Shown here piece after piece: positions 35,289 to 44,224 of a stretch of DNA of 64,000 nt. A program made the position numbers and the translations under genes. A model generated the notes under the pieces. That model was given only the letters and a program-made list of their open reading frames with translations, made no database searches and was not told where the DNA came from. This DNA comes from Trinickia mobilis (GTDB lineage Bacteria; Pseudomonadota; Gammaproteobacteria; Burkholderiales; Burkholderiaceae), in assembly GCF_017315705.1 (NCBI RefSeq), contig NZ_JAFLRF010000002.1, forward strand, positions 62,001 to 126,000. The letters are read 5' to 3'. Numbering within the stretch: the stretch's first letter is position 1; every line of letters begins with the position of its first letter.

Positions 35289-36455
35289 TCACTTCGTCAG
35301 CTCTTTCAGATAGAACGCCGTCTCCAGTGCCGGCAGCACCTGCTGGATGACGCGGTTGACCTGGACTGCGCTTGCGGTGCCGACATAGACCACGTCAAAC
35401 GGCTGCAACTGGAACTGCGCCGACAGGAGCAAGGCATCGGGCTGCGTCATGTCGAGCCGGTAGATGTCGGGCGTGCCCTGCTTGCCCTTCAAGCCGCGGA
35501 TCACGTAGACCTGGCGCGGATTCGCATCGGTATCGAGAATGCCGCCCGCGTTCGTCAGCGAATCGGCGATCGTCAGGCTTCCGCGGATCATCGGCACCGG
35601 CATCGGCGTCTTCACTTCGCCCATCACGAACACGCGGCTGTCCGAGCGATCGGGGACGTTGATGATGTCGCCGTCTTGCAGCATCACGTTGTTTCTCACG
35701 TCGCCGCGATCGAGCACGCCGTTCAGGTCGATCTGATAGAACTGCTTGTTGCGCGTGAGGCGCACGCGCTGCAGATCGGCATCCGCATTCGCGCCGCCGG
35801 AGCGCGTGACCGCATCCACGAGCGTAAGCGGCACATCGGTGACCGCGAGGGGACCGGGCGTCTTCACATCGCCCGTCACCTGGATCTTCTGGCCGCGATA
35901 CGCGAGCACGCGCACGTCGAGCTGCGGGTTCTTGATGTACGGCCCAAGCGCGGCGGAGAGCTGGTCGCGCACTTCCTCCGTCGTCTTGCCCGCCGCCTTG
36001 AAGCGGCCGATGAACGGAAAGAAGATCGTGCCGTCGGCGGACACCGTTTGCCCGAACGGATCGGCCTGGCCCGGCAACGCGGTGGTGTACGGCTGCGCGA
36101 GCGCGCCGGCGATCGATTGCGTGGTGTTGCCGCCGGTCGAGAACGACTGGCCTTGCTGCGTCGTCAGCTCGGGATGGTCCCAGACGGTAATGCCGAGAAT
36201 GTCTTGCGGCGAGATGCGGTAGACATATTTCGAGGCGTCGGCAAAGCGCGCTTGCGGCAACGGTGCCGGGGCCGCTTGCGCGGTTGCTTCGTCCCTGAGC
36301 AGCGTGGGCGTGATCAGATGGACCGGATAGGTCTCGGTCGGCGCCGGGTCGTTGTCCTTGAGGCGCGACGTATCGAGGTCGTAGCCGGGTGCCCAGGCGC
36401 AGCCTGACAGAAAAGCCGCCAGCAAAAGAGAAGTCGCAGCGCAACGTTTCAGCAT
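35289..36455 (-). CDS. bceE: Polysaccharide export outer-membrane lipoprotein (BceE, Wza-like)
   Basis: The product is 388 aa from MLKRCAATSLLLAAFLSGC, a lipoprotein signal with Cys at position 19. An alternative ATG at 36470 adds five residues. A Poly_export domain (KYVYRISPQDILGITVWDHP) and SLBB-type repeats (GQKIQVTGDVKTPGPLAVTD; RVFVMGEVKTPMPVPMI) follow. It forms the outer-membrane export channel for cepacian. The ATG overlaps the bceD stop by 7 bp (ATGCTGA), implying translational coupling. Confidence 0.92.
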   Translation of the reverse strand: MLKRCAATSLLLAAFLSGCAWAPGYDLDTSRLKDNDPAPTETYPVHLITPTLLRDEATAQAAPAPLPQARFADASKYVYRISPQDILGITVWDHPELTTQQGQSFSTGGNTTQSIAGALAQPYTTALPGQADPFGQTVSADGTIFFPFIGRFKAAGKTTEEVRDQLSAALGPYIKNPQLDVRVLAYRGQKIQVTGDVKTPGPLAVTDVPLTLVDAVTRSGGANADADLQRVRLTRNKQFYQIDLNGVLDRGDVRNNVMLQDGDIINVPDRSDSRVFVMGEVKTPMPVPMIRGSLTIADSLTNAGGILDTDANPRQVYVIRGLKGKQGTPDIYRLDMTQPDALLLSAQFQLQPFDVVYVGTASAVQVNRVIQQVLPALETAFYLKELTK

Positions 36456-36883
36456 ATTTTGTTCAGCCATCCGGTGACGAGATGTTCGATGAGGGCGAAG
36501 CTCCGGCGATAGGCGTCTTCGTGGCCGCCGTGGGGGTCGTCGACGTCCGAGTCCTCCCACTTGCCGAGCATATGGACCTTGCCGCGCGAGGTGGGCGCGA
36601 GCGATTCCACTGCGGCGATTTGCTGACGCTCGCTGACGAGGATCAGGTCGGCGTCGCGGATGTACCGCAGGTTCAGGCGCTTGGCGCGGTGTTCCGTGCT
36701 GTCTATCCCGTGACCGGCCAGCAGACGGCGCATCGTGGGGTCGATCGATGCGCCGTCTTGGGCGCTCAGGCCCGCCGACCGGAACTCCATGCCCTTGTGC
36801 GGGCGCCGCGCCTTGAAGAGCAGCTCCGCTGCGGGGCTTCGGCAAACGTTGGCGTGGCAGACCACCAGGATGTTTTTAAACAT
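36449..36883 (-). CDS. bceD: Low-molecular-weight protein tyrosine phosphatase (BceD)
   Basis: The product is 144 aa. The catalytic P-loop CHANVCRSP places the nucleophile at Cys9 and the phosphate-binding Arg at residue 15. The acid loop is DVDDPHGG near residue 115. Wzb-type enzymes dephosphorylate the partner BY-kinase (BceF here), so that polymer synthesis cycles properly. It overlaps bceE and follows bceC by 45 bp. Confidence 0.94.
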   Translation of the reverse strand: MFKNILVVCHANVCRSPAAELLFKARRPHKGMEFRSAGLSAQDGASIDPTMRRLLAGHGIDSTEHRAKRLNLRYIRDADLILVSERQQIAAVESLAPTSRGKVHMLGKWEDSDVDDPHGGHEDAYRRSFALIEHLVTGWLNKIC

Positions 36884-36928
36884 AAGCCGTTGTCTCGCTC
36901 GTTGGCCCGCTTTCGAACAAACCCAGCG

Positions 36929-38335
36929 TCAGCGCGCCGCGACGGCAACCGCACCCGCCCCAGCGCCGACAACCGCGCCGCCGCGTCCGATCGCGTGATA
37001 CTCCACGCCGATCTCGCGCATCGCGTCCGGCTCGTACAAATTGCGCCCATCGAAAATCACGGGTGCCTTGAGCGCCTTCTTGAGGCTGTCGAAGTCCGGG
37101 CTCTTGAACGCCTTCCACTCGGTGAGAATCACGAGCGCATCGGCGTTCCTGACGGCCTCCATCTGCTCGTTGGCAAACGTCAGCCGTTCCAGCCACTCGG
37201 GCTCATCCTGCAAGTCGGCAGCGATGACGCGCCTGGCGTCCCGAATCGCAACCGGGTCATAAGCCACGACTCGCGCGCCGCGTGCGAGCAAGGCGGCGAT
37301 CAAGGTCCGGCTGGGCGCCTCGCGCATATCGTCGGTATTGGGCTTGAACGCCAGCCCCCAAACCGCAAACGTGCGATCCGACAAATCGTCGCCGAGGCGC
37401 GCGACGATCTTCTGTGCCAGCACTTGCTTCTGCGCATCGTTGACGGCCGACACCGCCTTCAGGATCTTCAGCTCGTGCGCGTTATCGGCCGCCGTGCGGA
37501 TCAGCGCTTCGACGTCCTTCGGGAAGCACGAGCCGCCATAGCCGCAGCCCGCATACAAGAAGTCGTAGCCGATGCGCGGGTCCGAACCGATCCCGCGCCG
37601 CACGGCCTCGATATCGGCGCCGATGCGGTCCGCGAAATTCGCGAGTTCGTTCATGAATGAAATGCGCGTCGCGAGCATCGCGTTCGCCGCGTACTTCGTG
37701 AATTCCGCCGAACGCACGTCCATCCACAGGGTGCGTTCGTGATTGCGGTTGAACGGCGCGTAAAGACGGCGCATCAGCTCGCGCGCCTTCTCGCCCGGCA
37801 CGTCGTCGTCGCAGCCGAGCACGATGCGGTCGGGCCGGGTAAAGTCTTCGACCGCCGCGCCCTCTTTCAGGAACTCGGGATTCGACACGACCGAGAACAT
37901 CGGCTCCTCGCCGCGCGCGGCCAGCTCCGCCGCCACGGTCTCGCGCACGCGCAGCGCCGTGCCGACCGGCACCGTCGATTTGTCGACGATCACCTTGAAG
38001 CCGGTCATATGGCGGCCGATGTTGCGCGCGGCCGCGAGCACGTATTGCAGGTCGGCCGAGCCGTCTTCGTCCGGCGGCGTGCCGACCGCGATGAACTGCA
38101 CGTCGCCGTGCGCCACCGCGGCGCGCACGTCGGTCGAGAACTTGAGGCGGCCCGCCGCCAGGTTGCGCGCGATGACTTCCCGCAGGCCCGGCTCATGGAT
38201 CGGAATGCCGCCGCCATTCAACACGTCGATCTTCTTCTGGTCGACGTCGAGGCAAAACACGTCGTTGCCGATGTCGGCAAGGCATGCGCCCGTCACGAGA
38301 CCCACGTAACCGCTGCCAATGATGGTCAGATTCAT
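36929..38335 (-). CDS. bceC: UDP-glucose 6-dehydrogenase (BceC)
   Basis: The product is 468 aa: N-terminal Rossmann loop [18 protein letters not shown], catalytic cysteine in [15 protein letters not shown], and C-terminal UDP-binding region with [19 protein letters not shown]. It oxidises UDP-glucose to UDP-glucuronate with two NAD+, giving the glucuronic acid donor for cepacian. The C-terminus carries an extra Ala/Gly/Val-rich tail of about 15 residues. It lies 74 bp after bceB. Confidence 0.95.
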   Translation of the reverse strand: MNLTIIGSGYVGLVTGACLADIGNDVFCLDVDQKKIDVLNGGGIPIHEPGLREVIARNLAAGRLKFSTDVRAAVAHGDVQFIAVGTPPDEDGSADLQYVLAAARNIGRHMTGFKVIVDKSTVPVGTALRVRETVAAELAARGEEPMFSVVSNPEFLKEGAAVEDFTRPDRIVLGCDDDVPGEKARELMRRLYAPFNRNHERTLWMDVRSAEFTKYAANAMLATRISFMNELANFADRIGADIEAVRRGIGSDPRIGYDFLYAGCGYGGSCFPKDVEALIRTAADNAHELKILKAVSAVNDAQKQVLAQKIVARLGDDLSDRTFAVWGLAFKPNTDDMREAPSRTLIAALLARGARVVAYDPVAIRDARRVIAADLQDEPEWLERLTFANEQMEAVRNADALVILTEWKAFKSPDFDSLKKALKAPVIFDGRNLYEPDAMREIGVEYHAIGRGGAVVGAGAGAVAVAAR

Positions 38336-38409
38336 CCGTTACTCCTAGAAACAGGAAACTGAGCAGAAAAGTGTCGCGAAGCCGGCATGCGATGCGCACC
38401 GGCCCGCTT

Positions 38410-39831
38410 TCAATATGCGTTGCTGCCGGCAAAGCCCTTCCACAGAGTCAGGGCGACGATCTTGATGTCGAGCCAGAAAGTCCAGTGCTGCATGTAGTAC
38501 AAATCGAGCTTTACGCGGCCCATCATCTTTTCGATGCGGTCGGTTTCGCCGCGGTAGCCGTTGATCTGCGCCCAGCCCGTGATGCCGGGCTTGATCCGGT
38601 AGCGGTGCATGTAGCCGCGCACGAGATCCTTATAGATGTCGTCGTGCTCGAGCGCGTGCGGACGCGGCCCCACCACCGACATCTCGCCCTTCAGCACATT
38701 GATGAACTGCGGCAGCTCGTCGAGACTCGTGCGGCGCAGGAAGCGCCCGAGCGTCGTGACGCGCGAATCGTTCTTCGTCGCCTGAGTCACGGTGCCGGCC
38801 TTCTCGGCATGCATCTTCATCGAGCGGAACTTGTAGATCTCGAACTCGTTGCCGTCGATGCCCTTGCGCTTCTGCCGGAAGAACACCGGCCCCGGCGAGG
38901 ACAGCTTGACCATTACCGCGATCGCGGCCATCAGCGGCGAGAGCGCAGTGAGCGCGCAAAGTGCAAAGAGGCGATCGAACACGAACTTCGGCAGGATGCG
39001 CACGTCGGTGATCGGCGACGCCGCCAAGTTGATCGCGGGCACGCCCAGCAGATCGACCACCGCATGATTGAACAGCGAGAGACTGCGCACGTCGGGAATG
39101 AAGCGGATGTTGACGAAGTCGTTCTTGAATTCCGTCACCATCTTGTGAATCGTGCGCTCCTGAGAAATCGGCAAGGCAAGCCACAACTCGCGAATGGCGC
39201 GGCTCTTCACGAGCTTCGTCAGCTTCGCGAAGTCGTGCTCGATCGGCACGCCGGCCACCGTCGCCGCTGCAGCGGCTGGGGCTCCGGCGCCTTGAATGCC
39301 CGCATCCTCGCCGGGGTCCTCATTGAAGATGCACACCGGGCTGAATCCCGCATCGGGACGCTTGTGCATCTGCTCGACCAGAAACTGCCCGTACTGCCGG
39401 CCGCTCACCACGGCGACCGCTTTCTGATTGAAGCCCTCGCGGCGCAATTGGCGCAGGATCGCGTAGACGAGCGTCTTCGTAATGAGCAAAAGCGCAATCG
39501 TCGCTACGGCCCAAAAAGCGAGCCACAAGCGCGACAGCTCCTCCGCGCGATGCGCGCTGAAGCTCATGAGGATGCCCGTGCCCTCGACGATCAGCCAGCC
39601 GAACGCCACGCGCCACAACAGCTCGCGCACCGGCTTGCCGCGCCACGACTGATAGATGCCGAGCGCCGGAAAGAACACGATCACCAGCACGCCGTTGAAT
39701 GCGACGGCGATGGTTTCCATATCGTTGAGCCATACGAAGCGGCCTTCGTGCAGCCGTGCCGCAATGAGCGCGCCTAGAGCGGCCATTGCGATGTCGATGA
39801 TTCTCGATAGAACGCTCAGCATCCGATACAC
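38410..39831 (-). CDS. bceB: Undecaprenyl-phosphate sugar-1-phosphate transferase (BceB, WcaJ-like)
   Basis: The product is 473 aa. The N-terminal half has four membrane helices and a Rossmann-like cytoplasmic region with [17 protein letters not shown]. The C-terminal catalytic domain has [63 protein letters not shown] and [18 protein letters not shown]. It primes repeat-unit synthesis by moving glucose-1-phosphate onto the lipid carrier. It is the first gene of the minus-strand bce operon, downstream of the shared AT-rich divergent region. Confidence 0.95.
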   Translation of the reverse strand: MYRMLSVLSRIIDIAMAALGALIAARLHEGRFVWLNDMETIAVAFNGVLVIVFFPALGIYQSWRGKPVRELLWRVAFGWLIVEGTGILMSFSAHRAEELSRLWLAFWAVATIALLLITKTLVYAILRQLRREGFNQKAVAVVSGRQYGQFLVEQMHKRPDAGFSPVCIFNEDPGEDAGIQGAGAPAAAAATVAGVPIEHDFAKLTKLVKSRAIRELWLALPISQERTIHKMVTEFKNDFVNIRFIPDVRSLSLFNHAVVDLLGVPAINLAASPITDVRILPKFVFDRLFALCALTALSPLMAAIAVMVKLSSPGPVFFRQKRKGIDGNEFEIYKFRSMKMHAEKAGTVTQATKNDSRVTTLGRFLRRTSLDELPQFINVLKGEMSVVGPRPHALEHDDIYKDLVRGYMHRYRIKPGITGWAQINGYRGETDRIEKMMGRVKLDLYYMQHWTFWLDIKIVALTLWKGFAGSNAY

Positions 39832-40270
39832 CCCAGTTCGTCAGTCACGTTCCGCGTATTGATTCGGTGTCGCCAGGGTTCGAATGCCTGCCGCGATTCG
39901 TGGAAACCCTTGCTTGACGACAATGAAGCGGCATTAAAAAACATGCTGCAAGTGCAGCAATATTTCGAAAATTATTCAGCAAGAATTGCCGAATTTTTTC
40001 CGATTTCGTGTGGAATGTTTTTCCGAATTCGGAGTGGGAAGGCAGTGCTGGCGGGCAAATCGGCGGGGGACGGACGCGATTTCGCACGGGCCTCGGCAGA
40101 CGAGCGCGCAACACGCCGCTCGACGCCTTGGTCACGCGCAATTCAGGTTCTCAATTGTTTTCTATTTTTTATTCCAAGCGCTTCAAATTGCGGAAACACA
40201 ATCTTTTATTGTGAATTTACGTCGTGCTAAAACTTGAGGCATTCCTTTTCATGCCCCAAGGAGTACCACC
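39832..40270. promoter_or_regulatory. AT-rich divergent control region of bceA and bceB
   Basis: This is 439 bp between divergent bceB and bceA, clearly AT-richer than the flanking genes. It contains a dyad CACAAT-N5-ATTGTG at 40197-40213, about 60 bp before the bceA start, and A/T runs (ttctattttttattcc) upstream of it. The bceA ribosome site AAGGAG is at 40257-40262. It is a likely binding place for regulators of exopolysaccharide synthesis; the factor is unknown. Confidence 0.55.
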
Positions 40271-41797
40271 ATGATTGCTCCGGTTGCCGTGGCCGACATC
40301 GATCTCGCCGCCACGCAGGAACGTCCGCGTACGGCGGGCGTGCGGCTCGAAGTGCACCCCGTGATTCTGGCAGGCGGCTCAGGCACGCGCCTGTGGCCGA
40401 TGTCGCGCGAGCACTTTCCGAAGCAGCTCATCGGCTTGCTAGGCGAGGAGTCGCTGCTTCAATCGACCACGCATCGCCTGGAAGGACTGACGAGCAGCTA
40501 CGCACTCGCCGAGCGCGTCATCGTCGTTTGCGGCGAGGAACACCGCTTCACGACCGCCGAACAATTGCGCGCGAGCGGCCACGCCTCGCGCATTCTGCTC
40601 GAGCCGCTCGGGCGCGATACGGCGCCCGCGCTGACGATCGCGGCGCTCGATATCGCCGCCGATGCCGGCGACGCGCTGATGGTCGTGATGCCCGCGGACC
40701 ACGCGGTCGCCGATCTCGAAGGCTTCCAGGCCGCCGTGGCGGCAGGCGTGCACTACGCGTCGGAAGGCATGATCGCGACGATGGGCATCGTGCCCGATCG
40801 TCCGGAAACGGGCTACGGCTATATTCGCCTCGGCCAGCCGGTCGGCGAAGCGGGCGGCATCGCGGCGCGCAAGCTCGAACGCTTCGTCGAAAAACCGCAC
40901 GTCGAACTCGCGCAGCAGTACGTCGCCTCGGGCGAGTACTGGTGGAACAGCGGCATCTTCATCGTGCGCGCATCGACGTGGCTCAAGGCCGTCCAGTATT
41001 TCCAGCCCGCCATTCACGAAGCCTGCGTGCGCGCGCACGCAAGCGGCAAAACCGACGGCGACTTTTTCCGGATCGACGCCCAAGCGTTTGCCGATTCGCC
41101 CTCGAACTCGATCGACTACGCGGTGATGGAGCCATTGAGCAATGATCAGTCCGTGTGCGGCGGCGTGGTCGTGCCGTTGAACGCGGGGTGGTCGGATGTC
41201 GGCTCGTGGGACGCGATCTGGAAGATTCTGCCGAAGGACGACAACGGAAACGTCGCGCGCGGACGCATCATGTTCGAAGGCGCACAATCGACGCTCGCTC
41301 ACTCCGAAGGCCGCTTGATCGCCTGCGTCGGCACGCAGGACCTCGTCGTCGTCGAGACGGCCGATGCGATTCTCGTCGCCGAGAAATCGCACGTGCAGGA
41401 CGTCAAGAAGATCGTCGGCCGCCTGAAGGCCGAAAGCGGCCCCGAAGCGGCGAGCCACCGCAAGGTGCATCGCCCGTGGGGCCACTACGATTCCGTCGAT
41501 AACGGCGAGCGCTTTCAGGTCAAGCGCATTGTCGTGAAGCCCGGTGCGCGGCTGTCGCTGCAGATGCACCACCACCGCGCGGAACACTGGATCGTCGTGC
41601 GCGGCACCGCGCTCGTCACGCGCTGCGAGGAGTCGTTCATCCTGTCCGAGAACGAATCGACTTACATCCCGCTCGGCGTCACGCACCGGCTCGAAAATCC
41701 CGGGAAAATGCCGCTCGAAATCATCGAAGTGCAATCCGGCGCCTATCTCGGCGAGGACGACATCGTCCGCTTCGACGACAAGTACGGACGCGAATAA
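40271..41797 (+). CDS. bceA: Mannose-1-P guanylyltransferase / mannose-6-P isomerase (BceA)
   Basis: The product is 508 aa, a bifunctional type II PMI-GMP. The nucleotidyltransferase domain starts LAGGSGTRLWPMSREHFPKQ and includes FVEKPHVE. The C-terminal cupin isomerase domain has VKPGARLSLQMHHHRAEHW and RLENPGKMPLEIIEVQSG. It makes GDP-mannose, precursor of the mannose and (through bce-II enzymes) rhamnose of cepacian. It is transcribed away from bceB-bceK across the AT-rich region. Confidence 0.95.
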   Translation: MIAPVAVADIDLAATQERPRTAGVRLEVHPVILAGGSGTRLWPMSREHFPKQLIGLLGEESLLQSTTHRLEGLTSSYALAERVIVVCGEEHRFTTAEQLRASGHASRILLEPLGRDTAPALTIAALDIAADAGDALMVVMPADHAVADLEGFQAAVAAGVHYASEGMIATMGIVPDRPETGYGYIRLGQPVGEAGGIAARKLERFVEKPHVELAQQYVASGEYWWNSGIFIVRASTWLKAVQYFQPAIHEACVRAHASGKTDGDFFRIDAQAFADSPSNSIDYAVMEPLSNDQSVCGGVVVPLNAGWSDVGSWDAIWKILPKDDNGNVARGRIMFEGAQSTLAHSEGRLIACVGTQDLVVVETADAILVAEKSHVQDVKKIVGRLKAESGPEAASHRKVHRPWGHYDSVDNGERFQVKRIVVKPGARLSLQMHHHRAEHWIVVRGTALVTRCEESFILSENESTYIPLGVTHRLENPGKMPLEIIEVQSGAYLGEDDIVRFDDKYGRE

Positions 41798-41810
41798 CGC
41801 GCCCCCTCGC

Positions 41811-42956
41811 TCATCCGATCTGGTAAAGCAGTTCGGATGACTTAGCATCCGGGCGGCTGTCTTTGGCGGCACGCCGCTCGGGCGCGGTGCGTTTGACCAC
41901 CGGCTCGAGCGGGCGCGTGACGCTCGTCACCGTAGGCTTGGTCGGGACCGGAGGCATCGCTGCGGCAGAAGCGGAGGCAGGCGCAGGAGCAAACGGCGCG
42001 GACGGCACGGCAGAGGCTTCATCGGCGCTGCCGTCTGCGGCGGCTGGCGCAACGCGGTCGACGGCTTCCGTGCGGCTTTGACCTTCGATCCAGTCGCGGC
42101 CCCAATCGAGCGCGTAGTGCTGAGCCGCTTCGGCGTCGGTGAAGCGAGGGCCGATCAGCCCGGAGCGCTCGGTGCGCTTGCCGTCCTTCACGATTTCCGT
42201 CCACGCGCGATACATCAGCTTCGCGACGGGCTGCGCCGACGCGTAGATCGTGTAGCCCTTGTAGTTGTCGACCTGCGCGTCGCTCGACCCGAAATGCACC
42301 CAGGGCGTGCCGCGCGGAAGGCCGCGCTTGGCCGCCTTGCCGGGCGCAGCGAGCAGGCCGGCGCCGGGCAAAGGTGCCGAGGCCCGCGCAGGGCCGGATG
42401 GCGTCGCTCGGCCCAGTTGCGTCGCAGCCCAGGCATCGGCACGCAAGCGCAGGCCTTGCAGAGCGTCGTCGGCCTCGGGTGCGGACAGCAGCGCCTCGCC
42501 GCCGGAGAGCTGGCGCGTCATCGCGGCAATCGGGTCGCCCGGCGCGCAAACGTTTGCGTGGACCGGCGACGATTGCCACGATTCGGGATTTTTCCAGAAC
42601 ACGCCGCGCAGACGGTCGATATCGGCTGCGGGCTCCGGGCGCGGCGCGGCAGCGGGCACAGGCGGCTCAGGAATATATGCGAACGAGCGGCCGAACTCCT
42701 TCAGCAAGCGGATCATTTCCAGCATCGTGCCGTCGACCAGCCACTCTTCGAAACGGCGCCGGCATGTGGGCCCGGACGGATAGCGTCCCGGCAGCTTCGA
42801 CCAGGGGTTGCCCGTCGTGAGGATCCACAGCACGGCGTTCACCACTACCCGCGTTTCGGCACGCGGCCTGCCTCGACGATTCAGGCGCACCGGTTCATCG
42901 GCCACCAGCGGGGATAGTCGCCCCCATTCGTCGTTGTTCAACTCATCGAAGAACAT
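41811..42956 (-). CDS. DUF4096 (transposase HTH-like) fusion protein, probably domesticated
   Basis: The product is 381 aa from MFFDELNNDEW; an extra 22 codons upstream to 43022 look non-coding. Residues 1-85 are an IS5/IS4-type transposase N-terminal domain (PLVADEPVRLNRRGRPRAET, VVNAVLWILTTGNPWSKLPG, YPSGPTCRRRFEEW). No DDE catalytic domain follows. Instead there is a Pro/Ala linker, a VFWKNPESWQ stretch and a separate domain (WVHFGSSDAQVDNYKGYTIY, FTDAEAAQHYALDWGRDWIE), then an Ala/Pro-rich tail. No inverted repeats flank it. It is likely a host protein using the HTH to bind DNA; function unknown. It is convergent with bceA. Confidence 0.75.
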   Translation of the reverse strand: MFFDELNNDEWGRLSPLVADEPVRLNRRGRPRAETRVVVNAVLWILTTGNPWSKLPGRYPSGPTCRRRFEEWLVDGTMLEMIRLLKEFGRSFAYIPEPPVPAAAPRPEPAADIDRLRGVFWKNPESWQSSPVHANVCAPGDPIAAMTRQLSGGEALLSAPEADDALQGLRLRADAWAATQLGRATPSGPARASAPLPGAGLLAAPGKAAKRGLPRGTPWVHFGSSDAQVDNYKGYTIYASAQPVAKLMYRAWTEIVKDGKRTERSGLIGPRFTDAEAAQHYALDWGRDWIEGQSRTEAVDRVAPAAADGSADEASAVPSAPFAPAPASASAAAMPPVPTKPTVTSVTRPLEPVVKRTAPERRAAKDSRPDAKSSELLYQIG

Positions 42957-43566
42957 GCTTTTTTTCTCCACGCGGCCAGGCCGAGCCGCGACTATCGGCA
43001 ATTGTTGGCGGACCATGCGCATTCGCCATCAGGTTGCACAAATTGCTGGTTCGTTGGGCGCATCGGTCAATTTCGCACGTATGCAGTGCAGAATTTCCCT
43101 CGCTTGACGCACAAAACTCGGTCTCACTCGTGCATGGGAAAAATTGTGCAGGAAGCATACCATCGCTAGGGTTTGTCTGAATATCTGATCCTCTTTATGT
43201 TACGTACAGAAACAACTTGGCGGCAATTCGTTACAGAATTATGAATTGATTTTTTTTATTCGACTGTTATCTAGCCGACATGAAAGCAACCGTAAGGCAT
43301 GTGGCTTAAGACCTCAAGCGCTAGCGGCTAAGCCTGTGGAGGCGGGCCTTGAACGATACAGGAAAAGGCGTAAATCAATAGCGAACAACCGGTAAGAAAT
43401 TGCAAAGACGATGTAAAGGTGTATTGAATTTTGCTAAGCGGCCTTTACGGAGGAATGAAATGGAGGGGTAAGCGAGAAGAGCACGGCGGCACGTGTCGCG
43501 CACGCCGCCTGCAGAGGGGGACGCTCAGGCCAAACGGCCCAAGCCAAGTGACACGGACCTAAAGGC
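42957..43566. other. 610 bp AT-rich gap upstream of DUF4096 gene
   Basis: No gene was recognised. The stretch 43150-43300 is much richer in A/T than its surroundings, with a TTTTTTTTATT run near 43250. It should carry the promoter of the DUF4096 gene and the 3' end of the DUF3501 transcript. A small RNA cannot be excluded. The hairpin at 43485-43509 is listed separately. Confidence 0.4.
43485..43509 (-). terminator. GC hairpin downstream of DUF3501 gene
   Basis: GGCGGC and GCCGCC arms with inner GTG/CAC pairing lie 58 nt after the DUF3501 stop. On the minus strand the hairpin is followed by TGCTCTTCTC rather than a clean T-run, so it is at best a weak intrinsic terminator. Confidence 0.35.
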
Positions 43567-44148
43567 TCAAGCCAGATCCTTGAGAAGCGAGGCCAGCACA
43601 TCAGGCTCAATCGGCGTAAGCGGCACGGGGTAATTCGGATGGTCGCTTCCCATCGAAAGCCCGGCGCCCTGCTTCAGCTTCGACTTCATTTGCGGCGTGA
43701 ATTCGAAGCGCACGAAATGCACGGCCGAGGTCTTTTCGTCGTTCTCGCGCTCGAGGTCTTCGTCGGCGATCGCAAAGACGGGCGCTTCGCCGTCCACCTG
43801 CATGAACACGCGGTCTTCGATGCCGATCAGGCGCCCTAGGGCCGCGCGCCGCTCGATCACGTGCTCATATTCGATCTGCATCGTCGCGATGAGATTGCCG
43901 CCGTTGGGCACGAGCGGCAGATACGTGTTCAGCTCGCCGAGGATCCCTTCTTCGTCGAAAATCTTTTCGATGTGGAGCATTTCCTGAATTTGATAACGGA
44001 TCGTCGTCTCGTCTTCGAACAGGAACGTGAGATGGTTGCCGAGATGCACGGCGCGAGTTTTCTTATGTTCGATTACCCTTGCGCGCATTTCAATGCGCAC
44101 CTTCGAATAGGCCTCGAGCGTCAGCAGCGAATTCCTGGAAATGATCAT
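43567..44148 (-). CDS. DUF3501 family protein
   Basis: The product is 193 aa. The start MIISRNSLLTLEAYSKVRIE and segments LGNHLTFLFEDETTIRYQIQ, EEGILGELNTYLPLVPNGG and FVRFEFTPQMKSKLKQGAGL match the DUF3501 pattern. The function is unknown, but the family is regularly encoded after rubrerythrin and a CCG-domain Fe-S protein, as here. It lies 76 bp downstream of the Fe-S gene. A role in the same peroxide or redox stress module is inferred from this linkage. Confidence 0.85.
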   Translation of the reverse strand: MIISRNSLLTLEAYSKVRIEMRARVIEHKKTRAVHLGNHLTFLFEDETTIRYQIQEMLHIEKIFDEEGILGELNTYLPLVPNGGNLIATMQIEYEHVIERRAALGRLIGIEDRVFMQVDGEAPVFAIADEDLERENDEKTSAVHFVRFEFTPQMKSKLKQGAGLSMGSDHPNYPVPLTPIEPDVLASLLKDLA

Positions 44149-44224
44149 TGCGCGTTCCTTGCATAAAAGAATGGGAGCGGCCTTAAGCGAGCCAGCCCTC
44201 GAACGTCATGTAAGCGTCATGCCG

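Noticed and set aside
32957-36407. Several long plus-strand frames opposite bceF and bceE
   Set aside because: Arg/Glu/His/Leu-rich antisense artefacts; they contain no domain and overlap each other in different frames.
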